Source: Henricia sp. BOLD:AAB3569
Taxonomy: Eukaryota > Echinodermata > Asteroidea > Spinulosida > Echinasteridae
Direction of reading: 5' to 3'
DNA: 64,000 nucleotides
Assembly (NCBI GenBank): GCA_037783545.1
Contig: JBBELK010001207.1
Location: 1 to 64,000 of the forward strand
Shown piece by piece: positions 1 to 11,400 of the stretch; the stretch's first letter is position 1; the number at the start of each line of letters is the position of its first letter. Position numbers and translations under genes: made by a program. Below the pieces are notes generated by a model. The model searched no databases and was not told where the DNA came from. It saw nothing but the letters and a program-made list of their open reading frames with translations.

Positions 1-622
1 CGGTCTATGCGATCGGCTGCATTCCACTTAACACATGTAGACATGTAGACAGTATGACCAGTCTAGGCAAGGCATTGTATTTGGTGGGGCACAATGGCGG
101 ACGGTGCTTAAACTTTATACGTCGTTTCTCTATTCAACGATTATATATCGATGGTCGACACCCGTGAAGGTTTTGGCTCAGCCGGCCGCGTAATTTTTTT
201 TTACACCACTGCGAGGGGAGAACAATGGCGTTTGTACCTTTTTAGCGTCTTCGAGAGGAGACTATATAATAGGTTAGGGTTCAGGGTTAGGGTTATTTTA
301 AAGGAATTTAGGGTTTTGAACTGCGGTCGGTTTACAACCAGCTTCGTGGTCTGGTTAGAAGAGAGCTCGACTTGTAATCATAAGGTCCCTGGTTCGAATC
401 TATACATGTTTGGGATTTTCCGAAATTTCTCGTTTCTTCTTTTTCTCTAATAGTGAGAGTAAGAGTTGTCACTATTTCCAAGATTGTCACTCGAGAAGTG
501 TCAGTCATTGGAAACTTAGACTCTATTCGGGTGAAAAATTGGGGTGTACCCCTCGCTGCGGTGTAAGAAAAAAAACACGCCAGCCGGCCCTGGGACCGTC
601 CATTGTTAACCGAGGAGCCTAG
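1..622. other. Host non-coding flank
   Basis: I see no supportable gene here. A few short TTAGGG-like units lie near 270-298, too few to be a telomere. A tRNA-like SINE head at about 340-405 is listed separately. The rest is ordinary AT-rich non-coding DNA. Confidence 0.5.
322..410 (+). repeat. tRNA-derived SINE head (tRNA-Thr-like)
   Basis: The stretch has a degenerate box A (TGGTTAGAAGAG, near 352) and a perfect box B (GGTTCGAATC, 391-400). They are spaced as in a tRNA gene, with a TGT-like anticodon loop between them. The acceptor stem does not close, so this is a SINE promoter region rather than a functional tRNA. The downstream body and tail were not delimited. Confidence 0.45.
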
Positions 623-876
623 CAGGGGCGGATTCCAGATTTTTCCAGGAGGGGGTTTTGCCACCAGGGAGGGGTTTTGCCGTCAGATTTTTATGTCAGC
701 TTGTTTCGGACAGGCGGACACACAAAAAATGCGTTACATTATATTTTTTGGTGTCTGAGCAGGGAGGGGTTTTGACCCCAAACCCCCCCCCCCCCCCCAC
801 CCCCAAACCCCCCCCCCCCCACCCCCACCCCCCCCCCCACCCCCCCCCCCCCCCCCCCCCTCTGGATCCGCGCCTG
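623..876. mobile_element. Short non-autonomous TIR element, 5-bp TSD CCTAG
   Basis: The element starts CAGGGGCGGATTCCAGA and ends with the near-inverse TCTGGATCCGCGCCTG. CCTAG directly repeats at 618-622 and 877-881. The interior is largely C runs (781-860) and has no coding capacity. The same termini bound the insertion at 27738-29010 and occur as solitary ends near 43256 and 55999. A hAT-like assignment rests on the CAGGG-type termini and is only tentative. Confidence 0.7.
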
Positions 877-1299
877 CCTAGTACAAACAGTCTTGTACCC
901 ACCTCCCACCGCGGACGTTCCAATTGTTCTAATTTGTTTTGTACACGATTGCTCTAATTCGTTTTGTACACGATTCCAAATTGCGGAAGTCCTTGACAAT
1001 CGCGGACCGTATTGTTCCTTTTGTTAAACGGAATACAGAACCGCACCCCACATATTTAATTAATTTACGCGTTGATACACTGACTACATTAAATTGCATG
1101 TTTTGAAACACACTCTTCGATCAATACGTCATTTTGCTTGCGGCATATGCTCCTAACTGTAGTCAAGTGAGCATGCCTTCTGACAGTGTTGGTATATGAC
1201 CTTTATCATTATCACCTCGATGGCAAATTTGGCAAAAGAATTTGGTACAAAGTAGCGCTACATAGATCTGAAATGCTAACGATCAATCTCAGGAGCTTC

Positions 1300-4036
1300 T
1301 TAAACAGCTTGATTCTCGGTTTCTGGCAAACGCCATTCCACAGCTCTGCCAGTCCCGCTCATCATGGTGAGGTCCCGTGCGTTCACACGGTACTTAAACG
1401 GAACAAGTCTGTTCAAACCCTTTCTGAAGTCGTGCATTTTCATGCCGTGGTAATTCATCACGGTGGTCAAAGATGGTACGTCATCGAGAGGTGGTATTCC
1501 CTTTTCCCCCGCCATGATATCTGCTGTGGAGATATAGTAGAAATGGGACGGTGTCATTGTAATACTCTCGATAGTCATTGTAACCATTTATCTGCTTAGA
1601 AGTGTCAGCAAGGTAAGCAAGTACTGCACTCCAGTAAAGCTCCGGGTTGTCCTGTAATAAACGTGTCAGGTCTGCTAGGGGTGTGATGTCGAACCAGTTC
1701 ATGGTTTCAGTGACAATGGTAGAGAATCGGTTGTCGCAGTTCAGAAGCGGTTTGAAGGTCTGCAGAAGTCTGGCGATTCCGAGATAGTCTCAATATTGGA
1801 GGTAAAGATTCGGTCGTAGTTGGGCATCCTCATTTGTTGGTGGTAACGCGGGAAGTCAATGCAGTTGACAAGGGAGATATATGGATGTGAAGTCTACGCT
1901 GGAGATTATACGAGCTGACGTTCTGAAGGAGACTGGTCACATAGTTGTGATACATCACATCGGACATGTCGGAGTTGTGCTTTCCCTAACTCGCAGGGCA
2001 ATCCCATGTCATGAAAGGATGCGATTCTACACCAATGCAGTACATAAATGAAAAGTTGTTGGGTTCCAACTGGTAGTTCACCTGTTCGTTTGCTTTTGCT
2101 CTGCCTGTCAGTGTCGGATTGTCAAATGGCACTTCTGATCTTTTCACTGTCGCACGAGTAAAAACAGTGCGTGGTCAAACCAATCTGCCATTTTCTTTTT
2201 ATCTTCCCGGGACAGGCGTTAGAGGTAAACAGACACGCCATCTTCGATACTGCTACCTTTAAACAGCTCCTGTCTTTGTTGTCTGAGGTGGAAGGAGGAT
2301 TTCTTGTCTCTTCGACATTCCAGTGACTGCCATTTCAACCAAACTTGTCCTATATATCTCATGTCTTCATCGGAGACAGTCACCAGTCCATGAGTTGCTT
2401 TGATAAGATCCTTGGCCCTCATTTGAGTGAGCTCATCTAAGCTTGTCTTGATCAAGTCATACTCTCTCTTTGGGAGTTGAAGCGAGTACCAAATTGTAGT
2501 CAGACTCGACGCGATGCCTTCAGTTTCTGCAAAGCGAGCCAACATGAAAAGGAACAGCACGTTTCTTGCCATGACAAATGGGTCAAAGTCATTAAGCAGT
2601 CACAAATAGGTTCCCTCGGTACTCGGCCGGCAAAGAACCAGCCGTCAAAAATGTGTTGCGTAAGTCACCACAACCAGCAGATAAGATATGAAAATCCTTG
2701 TTAACCTGTTCTCCAGTTGGCTCTGCATTAGACCATTCATTGTTTGCCAATCTCAAGAAATCCACAGCCATCGTGTTTCCAAAATAGTGAGGCTTATCTC
2801 CAACTCGCGTATTTTGAGCACACTTTGAGTTTCTTGTATTGAGAAGTTTAGACAGTTCTCTCACTGTATCTCGAAACCTATTACAGGAAGTTTTATGGAC
2901 TGGCCAGTCCCTAAGTTGACATTGCCTGTTACAGTACCTCGCAGCATTGCATCCTGCACACTAATTCAGACAAAGACAGGGAGCGAAAGATTTGTCATGT
3001 TAGAGTTAACAAGTAATGTTTGAACACTTGAACACATCATGCCTAACTTTAAGGTTGAGATATTAAGCTACCCAATGGTGTTTGGTGTTGCTTTGTGTAG
3101 GGTGGGGACGTTAAACTCCTAAAATAAGCGACTTTTTTGCGGGTTTGCCGCAAGCACGAAGAACTGGCTATTTTAATACAGTCATATTTTAGAAATGCCA
3201 GCTGGCAGTAGCACCCGGACATCATTCGATTTTTAAGTCATTATTTGCAGTGACCCAAATTTTAACTTAATGGGTTGACAAGAAAAAAACGACTAAAAAT
3301 GTTTATCAATAGTGACAAACACCACATGATTTTTTTCCTGAGTGTGTAAAATGGTACCTTTGTGGGAGAAATTGCCAACTGTATGAAGGTGCTTTAAATA
3401 ATCTTTTTACCATTTCAAAAACACAAAAAACCATGCATGGATTTTTCAGGTTTTCTGAGTATTTCTGATGTATGTGGCTGAATTTTCTATAAGGCAGTTT
3501 TATCAACATTTATATTTTATAAATGCCGTTTCTGTTTGTAAACGTTTTCCAGTTACGTATAGCCTAATCTGTCCTTAACCTTCGTACTTTTTACATCGTC
3601 ACAGAAACAAGTTTTGCAGTCGACATTTCTCATGGAGGGAATTCCCATGATGAGAAATCTGTTTTTAGCTGGGTCTTAATTAACAAACTGTGCAAATAAC
3701 TAATGCTGTACGCGTATGCAGTTATAAGAGAACAGCATGAATACTTATAGCATGATTTTGCCAAAAAAATATTCAAAGACTGGAAACATTGTTTTGCATT
3801 CAGAAAAATGTATAATGAGTGCGTAAATATACCTCTTTGACGTTTGAGGCTGTCCTACCACACGTGGTACATCTTTTAGTCCTGAAGAGTTGGCACTCAA
3901 CACACCCATGTCGAACTCCATCCGATCTTTGGCACGATGTAGTGCAGTACTTGGCAATGGTGCACACCTCACAAGGAACTGAATATTGTGGCAGAGGTTT
4001 CTCACAGCGCCAACAGCGTCCTGGCTGAACATCCAT
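1300..4036 (-). pseudogene. MYND-finger/DUF4470 gene, decayed copy
   Basis: This is the minus-strand paralogue of the gene at 44509-47787. The first visible exon (4036-3833) encodes a complete MYND zinc finger starting with CWRC and the first CxxC of a second finger. After an intron, an exon from about 2960 completes the second finger (RYCNRQCQ, HKTSC) and runs into the DUF4470 region. The large exon is broken: extra bases near 2575-2595, an in-frame stop near 2219, and further frame changes down to about 1590. The intact copy reads through all of these. The MYND finger is a protein-interaction zinc module; DUF4470 has no settled function. Loss of this copy is inferred from the lesions. Confidence 0.8.
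2961..3832 (-). other. Intron of decayed MYND/DUF4470 copy
   Basis: The acceptor is TTAG before TGT at 2960 and the donor is GAG|GTATAT at 3833. The interior shares stretches (about 3190-3690) with 50217-50720 and 43270-43360, so this intron carries repeated sequence that recurs on the other side of the locus. No gene was seen inside. Confidence 0.55.
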
Positions 4037-4296
4037 TGTACATATGTGCTTTCAAACCTGCAGTATATACACACATACACACAGACTGACATATATTCCA
4101 ATTAATCTAGCCGCATGCATTATGATTAATTATATAGTTATCGCTGCAGTCATTATTCTTGGGTATCATATGTTATATGCATTGTTTATTTGTAGATAAA
4201 ATATGTACAAAAGGTCAAATTTTCTTGAAAGATATCCAAACGGTCAAAAACCGCCCTGATGACATCATCAGCCACTAAGTTATAATACCAATTTCA

Positions 4297-4560
4297 CTTA
4301 ATGCTGCAAACGGGCGACGCACCGGTAAAACTTTCCCAAACGACCACCGAAAGTTTGGCTAAAAGACATCGATTGGACATCGAATTTCTGTACCCAAAGC
4401 TTCCAAAAATGGTTCTAGACCTAAGAGAGATGGTTCTAGACCTAATAAAAATGGTTTTTGACCTTAAAAAAAAAGATTTTTGACCTCAGAAATATTTGGG
4501 CTATGCCAAATTGTCGCCCTAACCGACCGTGTCGCCCTTACATAACTTTCTACATAAAAA
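4297..4560 (-). repeat. Dispersed GGGCGAC repeat, copy A
   Basis: An approximately 290-bp repeat bounded by GGGCGAC/GTCGCCC motifs, with an internal series of 'ggtCTAGACCTAATAAAAATGG'-like blocks. Copies B (39245-39548) and C (47895-48190) lie in the opposite orientation. It lies just outside the left end of the Polinton. Its superfamily is not evident. Confidence 0.6.
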
Positions 4561-4655
4561 GTGTCACCCTATTGGATAAAATAAAGAAATAAGTTCCATT
4601 ATATTGGATAGGAATTTGGTGTCCCGGATTACCTACGCCAATGAAAATTAGCTGT
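4561..4655. other. Left flank and TSD of the Polinton
   Basis: Host sequence ends with GCTGTA at 4651-4656. The same hexamer follows the right end at 39049-39054. Polintons typically make 6-bp duplications. Here the last A also reads as the first base of the element, so five bases are certain. Confidence 0.75.
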
Positions 4656-4792
4656 AGTAGTATAGAGAAGGGGGCTTCTGACATAAACCATAAAATCGAC
4701 TCGCATCGCCCTCATTTCTCACACTAGTCATGTCAAAAAAAATGACATTTTTAAAAAACTTTTATTTAAAATTATAATTACTATATATAAAT
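4656..4792 (+). repeat. Polinton left TIR and probable polB promoter
   Basis: Matches the reverse complement of 38913-39048 with a few substitutions clustered around 4705-4725. The repeat ends directly at the polB start codon (TATATAAAT, then ATG). The same TIR sequence therefore forms the whole upstream region of both terminal genes. Confidence 0.9.
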
Positions 4793-5966
4793 ATGGCAAC
4801 TGGTCATAAGCCAACGGGATATTTTGGATGGAACAAAAAACGACTCGCCAAATTTATTAGCGACGAAAATCTACCGGCTGTTATTGACGTCGGTGAGAAA
4901 ATTGGATCGAGAAGACAACTAATAAAAACGGTCAAGCGATATTCGGATGAGTTTAAAAACATTAGAGGACAAACTAAACAGAGCCTGCTATCGATAATCG
5001 GCAAGTATAACATAAATAAAGTTGAAGCTACGGGTAAAAATAACAAGTATACAAAGGACGATTATTTAGAGACGATAAGAAATTATTGGCGGCCTATATA
5101 CAGCGGAGACATAAAGCCAATAGATTTTGGGGGGGGGGGGGGGGGGGTAGTGCCTAAACGCTTCGCCAACGTAATTCAAAATTATGAAATAAAAATTGGT
5201 CGCGAGAATTTAGATTACGTAAATTTTTTCAAACACAACAGAAATAAAAATTTTGGTAAAATGCTTGAAATGATACGGACCAAACCAAATTACAATTTTC
5301 AGTTGGGATTACGCGTAACTCTAAGAAAATTAAGCGCGCAGGGGGCAATTGAAGAAAAAGAAATCACATTCAGCACTAGAAATGAACTGGTTTTAAACAA
5401 CAGCGACATTGACACGGCGTTGAATATTACTATAGAAAATCTAAAGGCGAAACTAGAAGAATTTAAAATTGAAAAGAGCGGATGGTCTGTGTTTAAGCTA
5501 AACACTCTGTACGTAAACTTTACGGAATACAAACCGATCAGGGGCAGCTCTTACATAGAATTACCGGACTACATAAAAAATAAAAAGGCCGTCGTCAACG
5601 TGAAAAACGATGACGATAGGTGCATCAGATGGACGTTGAGAGTAGCGCTAGGGAAGTTTAAGGACAAATTTATAGATAAAGATACCAAGAAATTAAAATG
5701 CAGAGTTAATCTAAATCTCACGTCAATTTATAAAGAAGACGACGGACTCAATTTTAAAGGCATAACTTTCCCAACGCCGATAAGTCAAATCTCCAAGATT
5801 GAAAAACAAAACGACTTAAATATTAACGTGTTTGGTTACGACGAAAAGAATGGCATATACCCGCTATACATTACGGAAAGCGAGTCGGGCGAGGTCATTA
5901 ACCTCATGCTATACTCGGACGGCGATAAAAATCATTACTGCTGGATCAAAAATTTAGATAAACTAC

Positions 5967-6988
5967 TGTAGTGGTATGCCGCGTTGCCGCAACTGTTGAG
6001 GGGGGTCGGCCACCAATGTTATATTTGGGACGGCGTGTGCAGAACATTAAATACAATTTGTACACCAAAATGAGAAGAAAACCAGTCTATTCTTTAGTTG
6101 ATTCAGTTATTCTCCCTTATTTTATTCACACTGCAGATGGGCTGGTGAGTGACACAACTTCATCTCGAAATAGCAAGATTCCTGGCATACAAAATTCTGG
6201 TTTACAATCTGGTGTACGAAATCAAAAATCCTTGTATACAAAAGCATACAAAAGTCCCCGTATAAAAGTCCCTGGGTGTGTTGTCCTAAGATACATGTAG
6301 GCTGTCGATTGTCTGCAAAAATACGAAAATACAGAACAGCAAAGATTAGACACATTGGACGTGTACAATGCATGGGCATAATATTCTTCACGTTATAATT
6401 TGCCAGCAGCGCATGTTTCACTGAAACAACTTAGCGTGCCGAATTCACCACAAACCTTCTGTTTTTGGACCCAAAACTCTACGAATGATTAGCCACAAAT
6501 ATACCTCGTTAGCTCCATTAGCTTATGCACTAATTTAAAAGGTTCACTCACCACAAGCTCCGAAGGAATTGGGCCCTTGTTGGTGTTTTACTCTGTCATT
6601 TTGTCTAACGTCTTTTCCTTGTGACTGCAGCGAAACGATCATCGCGCGATTCCCCACATTCACACGGTCGATGTGTCCACTTTGCTACCGTATTCGTACG
6701 CGGACTTAAAATACTCTTTTTCTATGCACACCCAAATTAAGTTGTCACGAACTCTAGTTCAAACTTACAAATTACAACATCGGAAAGGGGAGTTTGCTTG
6801 TTTTTATAAAAGACATCGCAAATTAACAAAGTTCGAGGAACTACTCCCCTTGCGCAAGAACACTCTGTTTACATTTTGTATGCAGTGCTTCGACTCAAAA
6901 TTGATACATTTTGGAGGGAAAGCAAAATACACAAATAGACTTGTTATACAAGTCCGTTCATTGCACACGGGACGTGCGTTCTCCCACA
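5967..6988 (-). repeat. 3' LTR of the gypsy element
   Basis: Matches 14377-15398 at equal length, with TG...CA termini. The short ORFs inside also occur in the other LTR and are chance readings. The LTR supplies the stop codon that ends the left polB block. Confidence 0.93.
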
Positions 6989-7493
6989 AGTTCCCTGCTT
7001 GAAGCCAATCGCCCTCGAGTGGCCTCTAATCAAAACACCAAATCATACATTAAATCACCTTATTGCATAAACACTTTGCAATAATTTCTTTAGAGGAACA
7101 AGTATTCAAACAAAACGTATTACCGTTACTTCGGTTTTTCAGAAAATACATAATTGTTACTTCAGTAACATTCTACACAGTTTTACAACTTTAGGCAGTT
7201 TCAAACCAATGTTAGGCTGATAAATCATACCTAATATTTAGTCGATTGGCGGGTTCTACTTGCAACAGCCAAACTTTATAACAAGTACAAACTTGAAAAT
7301 GTGACTCTCAACTGAGGTCTGTATTCTACTGGTTCAATAATCAATTAACAACAAATAAAGAAGTCATGCACTTTCTATTGACTTTAAAATTATATAAGTC
7401 AATCAAGATACTTTAAATGTGCATTATTATACAACCACAATCATGTTCAATAAAATGGTCTTATGAAAAAGAATGCAACTTGTTACTGATACC
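6989..7493 (-). other. Gypsy 3' non-coding region with candidate polypurine tract
   Basis: No gene seen. On the minus strand the bases next to the 3' LTR read AAGCAGGGAACT, a short purine-rich stretch in the position of a polypurine tract. It is weaker than usual. A purine-rich run near 8265-8300 is an alternative or additional priming site. Confidence 0.45.
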
Positions 7494-8099
7494 TCATGAG
7501 AGCTTCCTAATAGACTGATGTATGACCTCTTTAATACTCTTGCAGTATTTAACCATGCCTTCCGCATTTAAGTGAACTCCATCCACCAAATATCTGGGTT
7601 TGCCAGTAATTCTACGCTGAGCGTATTGACACATGGTGGGCCGGTTTTGCAACTCCCTACCCAGAGAAGCATTGAACTGCCTTACTCTACGATTGAATGT
7701 TGCAATGTCTACCTGTCCACGCCGGTCGATTCTGGATCGTTCAATAACGGAAAGGAAAACAACTTGGCGAGGGACACAACCCCGCGTCTCCAGCAGACTG
7801 AGAAATGTCATGGCCTTCTCTACCACAACTGCAGGAGTAAGACTTGGGTTGCACAAATCATTTGTGCCAATGTCCAAGACCAAAACATCAATAGGTTTAC
7901 TTACAAGTTTTCTAACATAAAAATCTATGTTCGAGAACACACGGTCATAGCTCAATCCTGGGTGACCCTCAACGAACAGGGTACACACTTTGGACAAGTC
8001 AAGAAACTCCACCATTGACTGATGGTGTTTTGCGGCCTCCCTTGCAAGTCGTGAAACAAAGGAATGGCCAAAGAGGAAAACATGAGGTACATCAGACAT
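7494..8099 (-). CDS. SGNH/GDSL-type hydrolase ORF of the gypsy element
   Basis: About 201 residues from the ATG at 8099; an in-frame GTG lies at 8126 and the frame stays open to about 8204. All key SGNH blocks are visible: block I with the nucleophile as FGHSF, block III as GTND, and block V as DGVH with the catalytic Asp and His three residues apart. SGNH enzymes are esterases, lipases or acetylhydrolases. The substrate cannot be read here. The ORF lies between pol and the 3' LTR on the coding strand, where gypsy-like retroviruses carry env. It could be expressed from a spliced RNA: a T-rich tract followed by TTAG near 8163 is a possible acceptor. No transmembrane segment was seen. Confidence 0.8.
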   Translation of the reverse strand: MSDVPHVFLFGHSFVSRLAREAAKHHQSMVEFLDLSKVCTLFVEGHPGLSYDRVFSNIDFYVRKLVSKPIDVLVLDIGTNDLCNPSLTPAVVVEKAMTFLSLLETRGCVPRQVVFLSVIERSRIDRRGQVDIATFNRRVRQFNASLGRELQNRPTMCQYAQRRITGKPRYLVDGVHLNAEGMVKYCKSIKEVIHQSIRKLS

Positions 8100-8126
8100 T
8101 GTATCATGAGAAAAAGGTCCTTTCAC

Positions 8127-8494
8127 TCCAGAGCTTGTGACAATTTGTTGTTTTCTTTTTCTAACATCACAAGCACCAAAAAAAAAAGGAAACTCACATA
8201 CATTCTAAACATTGTCAATCCTATTAGGAAAACAGGTTACTTCAGTAGGTTAATGCTACATCAACTTTTTTTTTTCTTTCTTTCTTTTAGTTTTTTTTTT
8301 GATTAGATCGGTGAACCAGAGACAGAAGTGGCATACGCCTCGTCCTGACCGCAAAGCGTGACAGGCAGCTCCCACTCTGGGACACTAATAATTACACTTA
8401 ATAATTTAACACTAATTACACATGGAATATGTACACTCTAGGGGTTATTCGCGCAAAAGTGTACATTGCCTAGATAAATCCTATGGATAAACTA
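8127..8494 (-). other. Spacer between pol and the hydrolase ORF
   Basis: Non-coding. On the coding strand it has an A/G-rich run (8265-8300) and, nearer the hydrolase, a ten-T tract followed by TTAG that resembles a splice acceptor. Either could matter for priming or for subgenomic RNA; this is inference. Confidence 0.4.
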
Positions 8495-11400
8495 TCAAGT
8501 TATACCATTTGGCCACTCCCTACTATGCCGCTTGTTATTACGGAGCCGCCTTGACCGCCTCACTTGTGGCGCATCACTGGACGGACTCTCGCATTCGCGT
8601 GGCTGAATGAAAGTGCCTTCAGCAACTGGTTGGCGCGTTGGTGGCAAAGCCGTCAGCACAACTGTATGTGAACTATCGGAATCTGTATCGCTTGTGGGTT
8701 CAGATAATTCAGCTGGACTAGGTTCGGGAAGATCGCGCAAAGGGTCACTGCCCACCAAAGGTTCGGTCCTTGGGTCTACAACAAGGGTCCTACAGTTAAC
8801 CCACTTTGCAGCACCACCTAGAGCTGGCCTAACTTGGTAAAGGTCCCCCTCTGCATTTCGTTGGACTACCACATATGGCTCACTGATAAATATATCATCC
8901 AGCTTGTGTCTGTCTGCAAACTGATACTTCCTGAGCAGGACTCTAGCACCGACCGGTATGGGCCCAGCAAAGGCACGTTTATCATGTTGGCGCTTGTTCC
9001 TTTCCGCAGCTCTTTTTTGTCGTTGGGTCGCAAGTTCATGCGCTCGCTTAATAAATTTAGCTTGCTGCACCACGCAATCGCTGTCCCAGTCGCTTTTAGT
9101 ATTATTCAGTAGGTGATCCAAAGGGATGGACGGCTCCCTTCCAAACATTAAAGTGTAGGGACAAAAACCGGTTACACTGTGAGGTGTGGAATTATAGATA
9201 AAGATCAAATGCGGGAGCAGTTTTGGCCAGTTCTTCCGGTCGCTAAGCTCAACTGACTTTATGAGCGAACAGAGCGTTTTATTGAAGCGCTCCGTTTGCC
9301 CGTTCCCCTGAGGGTGGTAGGCTGTTGTATGGGTCTTTGTTATTCCATAAAGGCTGCACAGTTCCTGGATCAGGTTACTTTCGAAATTTCTTCCTTGATC
9401 CGAATGGATCTGCAATGGCACCCCATAGTGCACAAACCACTGCTCATGAAGAACTTTAGCCACTGCTCTCGCAGTTTGATCTTTACAAGGTATTGCCATG
9501 GCTAACTTAGTAAAGGCATCTGTTAGGACTAAGACATCCTCTATGTTTCCATACCCACGATCAAGTTTAAGGAAGTCTATAGCAAGTCGCTCTAAGGGAC
9601 GAAAGGCGAGCAGGTGTCGCATTGGCGGGCGGATTGCGGGAGTTGGAGCCTTAGTCACTGTGCATTGAAAGCATCGCTTAATGTGCTGTCTAACCTGCTG
9701 ATTCATTCCAGGCCAAAAGCAACGGTTTTTGATCAGTGCCAGAGTCCTGCCCACCCCTTGGTGACCCCATTTGTCATGGGCAGCCTCAACAATTTCTAAT
9801 CGTAACTGCTCAGGCACCAACAACTGAAAAACTCGATCAGGCTCACGGTCCCCAACGGTCCTATACAATACCCCGTTACGCTCTACTAAACGTGGCCATT
9901 CTCGCAGCCAACTCCTAATCTCTGGAGTTCGTTGGAAACCCTCGATATCTCCTTGCCCCGGGTCCCACTGACGTCCCCATAAGCGCCAGACTTCCCCGAG
10001 GGACGGGTCGCCCTTCTGCAAGCAAGCTAAGTCGTCATGTGAGTAAGCCGGTAATACTGAGCTAGCCACCCTTGGTGTATTTTTGTCCACTTCAACCTCA
10101 GATATGTAATGCACTTCACCAGTGCTAGACGGTGCCACACGCACAGAGTACGGCAGAGAGGTACACTGAGTAACCTCACACAAAGTTTCCGATAGGTCTG
10201 GTGCATTAGGAGGCTTGCGACTTAATGCGTCCGCGCATTTATTTGTTCGGCCCGATCTATAACGGATGTCTAGATTAAAGGCTGCCAGCTGCGCCACCCA
10301 ACGTTGCTCTGTGGCCCCCAGCTTCGCGGTCTGAAGGTAAGCGAGTGGGTTATTATCAGTCCAGACTGTTGTACTTCGACCAAGCAGATATTCCCGAAAT
10401 TTTTCTGACACGGCCCATTTGAGGGCAAGCAACTCCAGCTTAAAACTAGAAAGGTCGGAATAACCCTTCTCTGCTCCCCTCAGACCACGGCTGGCATAGG
10501 CCACAGGGTGCAAGTTTCCATCCTCATCATATTGGGAAAGACATGCCCCCAACCCCTTAAGTGACGCGTCCACTTCCAGCACGAAGTCGCGGTCAAATCT
10601 CGGGTAAGCGAGCACTGGAGCCGAACACAATGCAAGCTTAAGCTCACTGAATGACTGATTGGCCTCTGTCGACCACGATAGTTTTCCTTTGCGGTTCCCT
10701 GCTTTTGACTCAGCTTTACCGCAAAGGGCATGCATAGGCGCGGCTATCTTTGAGAAGCCTTTAACGTAGCGTCTATAATAAGATGCTAAGCCAAGGAACG
10801 ACCTTAGTTCTCCTACCGTAGTCGGCACTGGCCAATTCTGGACGTGCTCAATTTTGCTTGGGTCTACAGACACACCACTTGCACTGACCACATGGCCCAA
10901 ATGGTGAACAGAGGTCTGAAACAGCTGGCATTTAGAACCGTTCAATTTCAACCCTGCACTCTCTAGTCTAGTAAACACTTTGTCAAGTCTCTCAAGGTGC
11001 TCCCTCGTGTTATGAGAAAACACCAACAAGTCATCAAGATATAGAACCAATTCTGATAGGTTCATGTCCCCAAAAATTGATTCCATGATTCGCTGGAACG
11101 TACTTGGACTGTTCATTAAGCCCTGCGGAAGCCTCAAAAATTCGTACAAACCCCAGGGAACACGAAAGGCTGTTTTAGTTATTGAGTTCTGGTGTAACGC
11201 AACCTGAAAGTACCCATGCGCGAGGTCAAGGGAGGAAAATAAGCAAGACCCACTGAGAGACTCTAAAGTCTCCTCTATCCTCGGAAGTGGAAATGCATCC
11301 TTTTGTGACCTTGAATTTAGCTGCCGGTAGTCTATGCATAAACGCAGCTGCCCGTTCCGCTTGCGAACGAGAACTACCGGGCTAGCATACTCACTAGTGG

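Larger units (their letters stand above)
1055..4296. repeat. Segmental duplication, copy 1 (left part)
   Basis: From about 1055 the sequence parallels 44270-48360 in order and orientation: the 3' end of the MYND/DUF4470 gene, its large exon, the intron, the MYND exon and the upstream flank. The match stops near 4296 at an inserted 290-bp repeat followed by the Polinton, and resumes near 40015. The right copy is uninterrupted at that point, so the insertions post-date the duplication. Confidence 0.75.

Noticed and set aside
270..298. Telomere-like TTAGGG units
   Set aside because: Only about three imperfect units; not a telomere or a convincing interstitial array.
340..405. Functional tRNA-Thr gene
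   Set aside because: Box A is degenerate and the acceptor and D stems do not close; better read as a SINE head.
696..999. Proline/glycine-rich frames over the C run
   Set aside because: Low-complexity artefact; the same applies at 43858-44322, 55632-55901 and 61228-61619.
5971..7002. Open frames of about 100 codons inside the LTRs
   Set aside because: They recur in both LTRs and have no recognisable domain; chance readings of an LTR.
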